Below, piece after piece: positions 6,631 to 12,379 of a DNA stretch of 12,379 bases; the first letter of the stretch is position 1; each line of letters opens with the position of its first letter. The DNA is taken from contig PCAH01000066.1 in the NCBI GenBank assembly GCA_002730485.1, positions 1-12,379 on the forward strand, read 5' to 3'. The translations under genes and the position numbers were made by a program. The notes beneath the pieces were generated by a model, which was given only the letters and a program-made list of their open reading frames with translations, was not told the origin of the DNA and did no database searches. Origin of the DNA: Dehalococcoidia bacterium. GTDB lineage: Bacteria; Chloroflexota; Dehalococcoidia; UBA3495.

Positions 6631-7366
6631 TTAGTCGGGTAGGCTCTCTTCGGCGGCCTTGATCTTCGCCGAAAACTTCTCTCCCAGATCCGCTTCTTCG
6701 TCGGCATCTAGTCGTTCATTGATCGCTGAAGTGAAGGTCAAGGTACCAAGCATCTTCCCCTGCTGCACCACAACCAGGTCAAGAGTTATTTCCACGTCAA
6801 AGTCGGGTACCGCGGTTAGGAGTCTATAGGCCGCAGAAGGCTCCCCGATCTTCGGGAACGAGACGTCCTTCAGAGAAACCTCTGCATCGATTCCCTCATC
6901 GTCTCGGAACACCGTCGTAAACGCTTCTTCTAGTTCAGTTTTGCATTCCTGTAATGACGACGCCTTAAGAAACGCCTCAATCGCGTTTCTCAGCCGCGGA
7001 AGATGAGGTAAGTACAGTGGCTGAAGAGCTCACGGATTGCCCATCCGGTCCCGTGAAATCGTCCGAGTCGGCTTCAAATACTTCGCCTGGAACGGTATCC
7101 GAATCCAAGATTTGACAGTCTTCGCTCAAGTCCAAATCCGAATCGTCCTCGTCCTCATCGCTTGCCGCTTCACTCGTCCAACCGGTCGGGAAATCACTCA
7201 AAGATAGATTTGCCGCCTTAGCCGCCGATTCCGCTGCCACTAGGAATTCCGCGAACGTATCGCTGTCCATTTCCTCATCGTCTTCAGAATCGGTGCATGC
7301 AATAGCCATCAATGACAATCACACACCTAACATCGACACGAACAATAGCCTGCGGCTTGTAAACAT
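6631..7366 (-). pseudogene. Broken gene for an acidic lipoprotein (in-frame TGA plus frameshift)
   Basis: The ATG at 7366 starts MFTSRRLLFVSMLGV, then a TGA at 7321-7319, then LSLMAIAC in the same frame. Read through the TGA, this is a normal lipoprotein signal peptide with an AIAC lipobox. The frame continues as a very acidic region (SEDDEEMDSD, then SDEDEDDSDLDL) with a DFPTGW motif and GPDGQSVSSS, but stops at TGA 6979-6977. The coding pattern resumes one base over as NAIEAFLKASSLQECKTELEEAF and runs to TAA at 6633-6631. Removing one A from the AAA at 6988-6986 (TTT on the plus strand) joins the halves as SSSAAE-NAIEAFLKA, giving 244 codons. Two lesions make a pseudogene, or assembly errors, more likely than a functional gene. 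A TTG start at 7318 would leave a signal peptide of only seven residues. The family is not recognised. Confidence 0.72.
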
Positions 7367-7426
7367 CAATCCGATGTTGCTTCCAATTTGAGTTCTCATT
7401 CTGCCCCTCTGGATGAATCCTCGGGT

Positions 7427-7455
7427 ATAGTAGCCATTTTCTTAGACTGAAGCAA
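7427..7455 (-). promoter_or_regulatory. Weak candidate promoter upstream of the broken lipoprotein gene
   Basis: On the minus strand, TTGCTT (7450-7455) and TACTAT (7427-7432) are separated by exactly 17 nt. Each hexamer matches consensus only partly (three and four of six). The implied start lies about 55 nt upstream of the ATG at 7366. The rest of 7367-7591 shows no clear terminator for NudC and no gene. Confidence 0.25.
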
Positions 7456-7591
7456 CCAAAACCTCTTAGTTTATGGGTGACCCTCACGATTGACCAACGA
7501 CACATTGGCCCTATACGCACAACGATTAGGTCTGTCTTGTGCCACGGGCCAATTAGAAAACCTGATTAGATCGTCGACTGCGGAGAATCGC

Positions 7592-8527
7592 CTATTCGCC
7601 TTTGACCCAGGCAGTGATCAAGTGATGGGCGATGGCGATGGGTTGGGGCACGGCAAGGTTCTCGTTCTTGCCCTGCAGTGCCGATGCGACCTCGTCCCGG
7701 GAGAACCAACGGACATCATTCATCTCATCCTCGTCGAAGTTGATATCAGTGGTTGCCGCGTCGGCATGGCAGCCAATCATCAGCGACGACGGGAACGGCC
7801 ACGGTTGGGATGAGTGATACCGCACCTGCCCCACTTCAATCCCAGCCTCTTCCATCACTTCCCGCGCGACAGCTTCTTCAATGGACTCACCCTGGTCAAC
7901 GAACCCAGCCAGCGCCGAATAGGTGTTGGTGCGGTTCAGCCGACCGCGTCGGGACTGCCCCAACAAACATCGGTCGCCGTCGGATGCGACAACGATGATC
8001 ACCGGGTCTGTGCGTGGGTAGTTCTCTTTCTTGCACTGGGAGCATGTCCGTACCTGGCCGCCGCGTCCCATAAGGGTCTCACCCCCGCAGATGGCGCAGA
8101 AACCATTCACGTTGTGCCAGTTGATCTGGGCCCTGGCCTGGGCCACAATTCCGGAATCGGACGGGCTGAGTATATCGGTCACCGACCTCGCGTCGACGAA
8201 CCTAAACCCACTCCCCTCACTCAGTTCCAATAGCGCTCTTTCCTGGGCGGAGATATCCACGGTGAAATGGGCGGTGTCGTCCAGCAGACCCAAGAATATG
8301 GGAGTCGCATCTACTCCCAGTCGTTCCAGGTCAGAGGAGCCGACCCAGCCCAATCCCTCTTGGGCGCCTTCAGTGACCAAGATATTGAGGTCACGAAGTG
8401 GCAAGAATCTACTTGTAGCGTCTTTAGCTTTGTCCGCAATCCATTCGTCGTCGCGGCGCACCGTTTCACCGCGGTCGACGGGGTTTCTGGAATAGACGTG
8501 AGAAAAATTCAACTTTGGATCTTTCAT
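7592..8527 (-). CDS. nudC: NADH pyrophosphatase NudC (Nudix hydrolase; NAD-cap removal family)
   Basis: This 311-aa protein has the full NudC architecture: an N-terminal domain (about 1-135, with SRNPVDRGETVRRDDEW near 13-29), a four-Cys zinc ribbon (Cys144/Cys147 and Cys162/Cys165), and a Nudix domain. The Nudix box at residues 208-230 is complete: GFVDQGE, then REVMEEAGI, fitting GX5EX7REUXEEXGU. The NADH-specific SQPWPFPSS motif follows at 240-248. The family hydrolyses NAD(H) to NMN(H) and AMP and removes NAD caps from RNA; metal ions bind the Nudix-box Glu residues. I chose the ATG at 8527 because the family's N-terminal motif begins just after it; the TTG 29 codons upstream adds residues with no family resemblance. 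The chosen ATG has only a poor ribosome site. It is divergent from the carboxymuconolactone-decarboxylase-like gene. The stop is TAG. Confidence 0.92.
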   Translation of the reverse strand: MKDPKLNFSHVYSRNPVDRGETVRRDDEWIADKAKDATSRFLPLRDLNILVTEGAQEGLGWVGSSDLERLGVDATPIFLGLLDDTAHFTVDISAQERALLELSEGSGFRFVDARSVTDILSPSDSGIVAQARAQINWHNVNGFCAICGGETLMGRGGQVRTCSQCKKENYPRTDPVIIVVASDGDRCLLGQSRRGRLNRTNTYSALAGFVDQGESIEEAVAREVMEEAGIEVGQVRYHSSQPWPFPSSLMIGCHADAATTDINFDEDEMNDVRWFSRDEVASALQGKNENLAVPQPIAIAHHLITAWVKGE

Positions 8528-8529
8528 TC

Positions 8530-8557
8530 TTGGTTCATCGCCTTGATTAGATAATAT
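8530..8557 (+). promoter_or_regulatory. Candidate promoter for the carboxymuconolactone-decarboxylase-like gene
   Basis: TTGGTT at 8530-8535 and TAATAT at 8552-8557 have a 16-nt spacer. The implied start near 8564 leaves a leader of about 130 nt before the ATG at 8695. The same AT-rich patch reads TATTAT on the minus strand, so it may also serve NudC. Downstream, GGTTA at 8569-8573 and TAACC at 8584-8588 form an inverted pair that could be an operator, though it is short. Confidence 0.3.
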
Positions 8558-8694
8558 GGTTGCCCAGTGGTTAACCCGGTAGATAACCGCCAGTCTATCC
8601 GATTCTACCAGCAATACCCATCTTGCTATGCGGTTGGTTGGTCGCTATCATGCGGCAAAAGTCGGTAAGCCGCTGCGTCTAAAAGGAGTAAAGC

Positions 8695-9249
8695 ATGGCA
8701 CGAACACCCACAGTGACCAGAGATCAGGTGCCCGAGAAATACCGGGAGGCCTTTGACAGTGAAGTGGCCATCAGCAGGAACGCCATGGAGAATGGGCCTG
8801 GCTCCGTGATGATCAACAGCCCTGAGATGCGAAAACGGGCCAACCACCTGGTCTTCTACTTCAGACAGGAATCTGAGCTTCCGCAGAACATCCAGGAGAT
8901 GGTCATGATTTTGACCGCGCGGGCCAAGGACTGCCAGTACATCTGGTTCGCCCACGCAGCCCGCGCCCGCAAAGTGGGAATCAGCGATGCCTTTGTGGAT
9001 GCTCTCAGAGATAAGAAACCACTGCCCAAGCTGGCCGGCGCAGAACAGATAGTGGTTGACTACGCCACCGAGCTCTTCGGCACCAACCGGGTCAGCGATG
9101 CCACGTTCAAAGCTGCCATCGATCATTTTGGCGCACAGCTCTTGACCGAGTTGACCACCATGATGGGTTACTACTCCATGCTGGCGCTAAACGTGAACGC
9201 CTTTGATGTGGATGTCCCCGAAGGCGGAGAAGCGCCCCTGGTCGTTTAG
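8695..9249 (+). CDS. Carboxymuconolactone decarboxylase (CMD/AhpD-like) family protein
   Basis: This 184-aa all-helical protein belongs to the CMD family, which includes gamma-carboxymuconolactone decarboxylase of the protocatechuate pathway and AhpD-type peroxidase partners. The core helix pair is at about 66-95: IQEMVMILTARAKDCQYIWF, then AHAARARKVGI. His87 sits at the conserved family His. AhpD members carry a CxxC motif six to three residues before that His; here the segment is QYIW, with one Cys just ahead (Cys80). Thiol peroxidase chemistry of the AhpD type is therefore unlikely, and the sequence is nearer the decarboxylase-like layout. A second family helix follows at 143-165 (HFGAQLLTELTTMMGYY). 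No signal peptide is seen. The ATG has AAGGAG at 8683-8688. It is a single gene ending at a shared terminator. The substrate is unknown. The stop is TAG. Confidence 0.85.
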   Translation: MARTPTVTRDQVPEKYREAFDSEVAISRNAMENGPGSVMINSPEMRKRANHLVFYFRQESELPQNIQEMVMILTARAKDCQYIWFAHAARARKVGISDAFVDALRDKKPLPKLAGAEQIVVDYATELFGTNRVSDATFKAAIDHFGAQLLTELTTMMGYYSMLALNVNAFDVDVPEGGEAPLVV

Positions 9250-9276
9250 CCCACACCCCGTCGAACCGGTAAATAG

Positions 9277-9313
9277 AAAGTGCCCTACCCAGAAATCTAG
9301 GTGGGGCACTTTT
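9277..9313. terminator. Bidirectional terminator between the CMD-like and NHL genes
   Basis: AAAGTGCCCTACC (9277-9289) pairs with GGTGGGGCACTTT (9300-9312) as a 13-bp stem with a single G-T wobble and a 10-nt loop. TTTT ends the plus-strand side, and the minus-strand side ends in ACTTTCTATTT. It lies 27 nt after the CMD-like stop and 23 nt from the NHL stop, so it can serve both convergent units. Confidence 0.87.
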
Positions 9314-9335
9314 GCGCTCTGAAACTCGGCACTGG

Positions 9336-10334
9336 CTAAAGATTTAGCGAGTGTTCCTCGTAGTCCTTGACCTTGTCGTACACCTGCAGCCGGTGGCGGC
9401 CGGCTTCCAGAACGAATATCGAGTCATTCTGGTCCACATTCACCGCCACAGGACGTCGGAAACGCCACTCCGGTTCCATGTTCGCCCGCCGACGGGCCTT
9501 GACGATATCAGGGTTGGCATCGATATAGGTCTGGGTCCACGGCGAGGGCTGCTGAGCGTCGCCCACCAAGGTGGTGACGAAATGGCCATCGGGTCCATAG
9601 ACCTGGACACGGTGGTTGCCCCAATCCGTGATGTAGACGTCACCTTCGGAGTCCACAGCTACCCCGGTGGGTCCATGGAGGCCTCCAACGCCGCCGTCAT
9701 TTCCTTGGAACATGACCTTGAAATTGCCGTTGGCATCAAAGCTCTGAACCCGGTTATTCTTCCAATCGGCGACGTAGACATCACCAGCCCGGTCCACGCA
9801 GATACCCCAGGGAAGGTTGAACTCGCCATCGCCGTCGCCTGGTTGTCCAAACCCGCCCAGGAATGCCCCATCTTTGGTAAACTTTTGGATTCGGTTGTTG
9901 GCGCTATCCACGACCAGCAGATTGTCATCTGCGTCAAAGGCGATGCCTGACGGCCCGGCCAACTCCCCTTCACCGCTGCCTACTTCTCCCCAGGAGGACA
10001 GGAACGTCCCCTCTTTGTCGAAGACGGAAATCCGGTTCAGGAAATCGTCTGATGCGAAGACATTGCCTTCGCTGTCCAGGTCAATCGACCGGGGCCAAAC
10101 GAACTGGCCATCGCCCCGTCCTGCAGCGCCAAACTGGCCCAGAAACTCGTGGTCACGGGTGACCCGGGTGATGCGCTGGCCGATCTCCTCGACACCCCGG
10201 CTGATGACATAGATAAGGTCGCCTTCCCCAAAAATGAAATCTTGGGGCGACCAGAATCCCTGCCCCGACATGCCGTACATGCCGATGCAGTAGCTGTAAT
10301 CAAATACACGCCCAGCGGCGACTGTTGTTAGCAT
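9336..10334 (-). CDS. NHL-repeat six-bladed beta-propeller protein
   Basis: This 332-aa protein is built almost wholly of NHL repeats. Five consecutive units are visible at about 25-69, 72-116, 119-163, 166-210 and 214-257, with a sixth at about 291-320. The best copies read GDGDGEFNLPWGICVD with VYVADWKNNRVQSFD, and GLHGPTGVAVD with VYITDWGNHRVQVYG. Six units would close a single propeller. An insertion of about 33 residues (258-290, rich in Trp, Pro and Arg) separates blades 5 and 6. No signal peptide or membrane segment is seen, although many NHL proteins are exported. Such propellers usually bind partners or ligands; some are lyases or hydrolases, and no catalytic residues can be assigned here. 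The ATG has AAGGAG at 10340-10345. It is the last gene of the DUF1800-DUF1501-NHL unit, 56 nt after the DUF1501 stop. Confidence 0.87.
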   Translation of the reverse strand: MLTTVAAGRVFDYSYCIGMYGMSGQGFWSPQDFIFGEGDLIYVISRGVEEIGQRITRVTRDHEFLGQFGAAGRGDGQFVWPRSIDLDSEGNVFASDDFLNRISVFDKEGTFLSSWGEVGSGEGELAGPSGIAFDADDNLLVVDSANNRIQKFTKDGAFLGGFGQPGDGDGEFNLPWGICVDRAGDVYVADWKNNRVQSFDANGNFKVMFQGNDGGVGGLHGPTGVAVDSEGDVYITDWGNHRVQVYGPDGHFVTTLVGDAQQPSPWTQTYIDANPDIVKARRRANMEPEWRFRRPVAVNVDQNDSIFVLEAGRHRLQVYDKVKDYEEHSLNL

Positions 10335-10390
10335 CTCTGCTCCTTCTCGATTCCAGGTAAACGTCGAACCACGTTGGAAGATCGAGCGGG

Positions 10391-11527
10391 TTAAACGAAT
10401 TGAATCTGTTCGAACTTGCCGCCGACGATTGGCACTGGATCAACTCCCAGCCATTGATCAACGACGCTGGAATAGAAGCCCCTGAAGTCATAACTCGGGT
10501 CCAAGTCACCCTGGTTCAGGTCTTCCGGTTTGAGTGACGGATATGAGCCATACATCCCGCCTTTAACGGCGTCTCCGATGATGAACGCGCCACCACCGGC
10601 ACCGTGATCAGTGCCGGTGCCATTGTCACGCACCCGACGGCCGAACTCCGTGAAGATCATCATGACCACGTTGTCAGCGGCGTCGTGTTCGTGCAGGTCA
10701 TCAAAGAAATCGCTGATTGCCGCCGAAACCTCAGTCCACAACCTGGTGTGCATGGGAGTCTGGTTGAAATGGGTGTCGTAGGGAGCGTGGGACGTGTAGA
10801 ACACCTGGGTGCCCAGGTCTGCCAGATGCACCCGGGCCACGTCTCTCAGGTATTTGGCGATGGCGTTGTCGCCATACTCCACACTTGAGCTGTATTTCTC
10901 GGGGGCGGACTTGATGATGTCTGCGCCCTTCAAGGCGTCACGGCCGGTCTGACCCAGGTAATCCATGGTTGCGCCGGTACCGATGGCCGGGGCGTACATC
11001 CTGGCGAACCGGTCCATCAAACGGGTGCGGTCCTGCTCGCTGGCAACACCGGGCACGCTGGACATCAATCCGTAGGTCTCAAGGTTAGATACAGATGTTA
11101 TCGGTACACCTTTCAATGCCAGCGCACGGGGCAGACCCTGACCAAAGTTGACGCATTTCAGGACGTTCTCGCCCTGGGGGTCCAGGTCTCGGACCAACTT
11201 GGCGACCCATCCTTCTGTGCCCACCGTATCTGGTTCACAGGTGTGCCAGATGTCCATGGCCCTAAAGTGAGACCGAGGCGAGTTTTCAAACCCGATTCCG
11301 TGGATGATGGCGACTTTGCCATCGTCGTACATCTGTTTGAAGGGGGCCATATTAGGATTGAAGGCCAACTCATCGTCGATGGGCAGGACCTTGTCCTGGG
11401 GAATCCCGACTTTGGGTCGGTTGTCGTGATAATGGCCGTTGGTATACGGGATTATCGTGTTGAGATAGTCGTTTGCCCCGGTGAGTTGCAGTATCACCAA
11501 CACCGGGTCTTTCTTGTTTGCAGTCAT
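10391..11527 (-). CDS. DUF1501 family protein (alkaline-phosphatase/sulfatase-like fold)
   Basis: This 378-aa protein matches DUF1501, a family placed with the alkaline phosphatase/sulfatase clan. Typical landmarks are LTGANDYLNTIIPY near 15-28 with Asp20, SPRSHFRAMDIWH at 83-95, YDTHFNQ at 250-256, and FTEFGRR at 292-298 followed by the NGTGTDHGAGG segment at 302-312. His308 and Asp307 of the DHG motif are family hallmarks. Most DUF1501 proteins start with a twin-arginine signal (RRxFL); here the protein begins MTANKKDPVLVILQLTG and goes directly into the domain, so export is not evident. The ATG at 11527 has GAGG 7 nt upstream, and no better upstream start is seen. It lies 48 nt downstream of the DUF1800 gene, its usual partner. 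Biochemical function is unestablished. The stop is TAA. Confidence 0.9.
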   Translation of the reverse strand: MTANKKDPVLVILQLTGANDYLNTIIPYTNGHYHDNRPKVGIPQDKVLPIDDELAFNPNMAPFKQMYDDGKVAIIHGIGFENSPRSHFRAMDIWHTCEPDTVGTEGWVAKLVRDLDPQGENVLKCVNFGQGLPRALALKGVPITSVSNLETYGLMSSVPGVASEQDRTRLMDRFARMYAPAIGTGATMDYLGQTGRDALKGADIIKSAPEKYSSSVEYGDNAIAKYLRDVARVHLADLGTQVFYTSHAPYDTHFNQTPMHTRLWTEVSAAISDFFDDLHEHDAADNVVMMIFTEFGRRVRDNGTGTDHGAGGGAFIIGDAVKGGMYGSYPSLKPEDLNQGDLDPSYDFRGFYSSVVDQWLGVDPVPIVGGKFEQIQFV

Positions 11528-11540
11528 GTCCTCACCTCGT

Positions 11541-11560
11541 CTTGAATATTCTTGAATATC
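11541..11560. repeat. Tandem 10-bp repeat between the DUF1800 and DUF1501 genes
   Basis: CTTGAATATT is followed directly by CTTGAATATC, two near-identical 10-bp units differing at the last base. GAATATTC within them is a perfect 8-bp palindrome. It lies in the 48-nt gap just upstream of the DUF1501 ribosome site. Its function is unknown and it may be incidental AT-rich spacing. Confidence 0.4.
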
Positions 11561-11575
11561 AATGGATGGATGGGT

Positions 11576-12379
11576 TTAAGCGAATTGGAAGTCTCTCGAC
11601 GCCGCGATCAACGCCAGCATCACTCCAATCTTCTGCTTTGATCTTTCGGACTCTGTTTCCGACTCCCAATTCAGGCCGCCATCTTCGGTCGCCTGATCAA
11701 GGAGTTCGGCTTTAGTAGACTCGCTGAAATCCAGCGGCCCCACCAGATCCAGACAACCGTCCACAAACTCTTGAGGGGTGGTTGCGCCCCGCTGTTTGAG
11801 GTCGGAGATGATGGCTTTCACTCCGGGAAGGGTGATATCCCCCAGGAGACCGGCGGCGAAATTCACCCTGCGGACCAGCGCTCCGCCGTCGATCCACTCC
11901 CCTCCCGTATGCCAGCTTTCCACGCTTGGTGGGTTCAGCAACTCCTGGCCCTGGTAATTGCACTCAAATGCCAGACTGTTGAACCCTGGGCGCGGGCCCT
12001 GGAAATTACCAGCCAGGCGAACGGTGCTGACCACCAGTTCTGCCGGGCTTTTCACATGGGCAAAGCGGGCGTTCTTGAAGAAATCAGAGTTGAACAGCAC
12101 CCGGAGCATGGCCCGCAGGTTGCCGTCCGATTCGTCATAGGCGGCGACCAGTTGGTCTATGGCGTCCTGGTCGTTGGGTGGGTTGATGTTCCAACTGGGA
12201 ACCTGGGGTTCGTCAGCGACGAAGAAGTTATACAGATGCCTGGCCAGGAAGCGCGCTGTGGCCGGTTGTTTGACCACTATGTCAATGATGTCTTCCCCGT
12301 TGAAATTACCAACGTGGCCCAGGAAATTCTTTTCGCCGTTATCGTGGTCTTCGGGGCGGTACTCAAAATTCCAGTAGAA
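11576..12379 (-). CDS. DUF1800 family protein (5' end outside window)
   Basis: The frame is open to the right edge of the window, giving the C-terminal 267 residues of a DUF1800 protein; full members are usually about 450-600 aa, so roughly half is missing. The GTG at 12277 is internal, because the family motif GHVGNFNGEDIIDIV (residues 21-35) lies before it. Other landmarks are ARHLYNFFV (46-54), SPAELVVSTVRL (111-122), and NPPSVESWHTGGEWI (149-163), the version here of the family's PPxVxGWxGGxxWI motif. DUF1800 genes are commonly found next to DUF1501 genes in Planctomycetota, Proteobacteria and Chloroflexota; the shared role is unknown. Whether this copy has a signal peptide cannot be seen. 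It is the first visible gene of the minus-strand unit. The stop is TAA at 11578-11576. Confidence 0.9.
   Translation of the reverse strand, partial: FYWNFEYRPEDHDNGEKNFLGHVGNFNGEDIIDIVVKQPATARFLARHLYNFFVADEPQVPSWNINPPNDQDAIDQLVAAYDESDGNLRAMLRVLFNSDFFKNARFAHVKSPAELVVSTVRLAGNFQGPRPGFNSLAFECNYQGQELLNPPSVESWHTGGEWIDGGALVRRVNFAAGLLGDITLPGVKAIISDLKQRGATTPQEFVDGCLDLVGPLDFSESTKAELLDQATEDGGLNWESETESERSKQKIGVMLALIAASRDFQFA

Noticed and set aside
7319..7321. TGA as a sense codon (recoding to Trp or selenocysteine) in the lipoprotein signal peptide
   Set aside because: All intact genes read through in the standard code with TGG for Trp, the same locus also needs a frameshift, and a selenocysteine in a signal peptide makes no sense. 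A pseudogene or assembly error is simpler.
7284..7520. Minus-strand open frame of 78 codons spanning the start of the broken lipoprotein gene
   Set aside because: It is in a different frame from the signal peptide and lipobox, and its product looks like random sequence.
9351..9950. Plus-strand open frame of 199 codons opposite the NHL gene
   Set aside because: It mirrors the repetitive NHL coding sequence and has no motifs of its own.
1..12379. CRISPR array, tRNA, rRNA, insertion sequence or prophage
   Set aside because: No regular spacer-repeat pattern, cloverleaf, transposase motif or terminal inverted repeats could be seen on either strand.

Overview
The window reads as bacterial chromosomal DNA of moderate GC content, densely coded, with ordinary Shine-Dalgarno sites and hairpin terminators. 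The gene mix suggests Chloroflexota, possibly the SAR202/Dehalococcoidia side: a double zinc-ribbon protein of a type I associate with that phylum, a DUF1800/DUF1501/NHL cluster, a carboxymuconolactone-decarboxylase-like protein, a GMC flavoenzyme, and Pro/Thr-linker lipoproteins. That placement is inferred from gene content and recall, not from a marker gene. No rRNA, tRNA, CRISPR array, transposase or phage gene is visible.

Layout from left to right. Positions 1-588 (+) are the C-terminal part of a trans-aconitate-methyltransferase-like SAM enzyme, closed by a strong terminator. Positions 897-1889 (+) are a two-gene unit, a CinA-C/PncC-like protein followed by a RidA-family protein, again closed by a terminator. 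The minus strand from 5699 to 2618 reads isochorismatase-family hydrolase, GMC oxidoreductase, EamA-type transporter, an apparent small catabolic operon. The minus-strand zinc-ribbon gene at 2054-2377 follows and probably has its own promoter. A plus-strand lipoprotein (5906-6562) with a DUF6970-like C-terminal domain converges on a second, broken lipoprotein gene (7366-6631, minus), and the two share a terminator hairpin. A minus-strand NudC NADH pyrophosphatase (7592-8527) diverges from a plus-strand carboxymuconolactone-decarboxylase-family gene (8695-9249). The right end is a minus-strand operon, DUF1800 (cut by the window edge), DUF1501, NHL six-bladed propeller.

The most informative irregularity is the broken lipoprotein. 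Its signal peptide, acidic N-terminal part and C-terminal part all survive, but an in-frame TGA sits inside the signal peptide and a one-base frameshift separates the two halves. A related observation is that none of the 14 gene ends in the window uses TGA. I did not find a clearly new multi-gene system. The best candidates for unexplored biology are the DUF1800-DUF1501-NHL operon, whose DUF1501 protein lacks the usual export signal, and the isochorismatase-GMC-EamA operon of unknown substrate.
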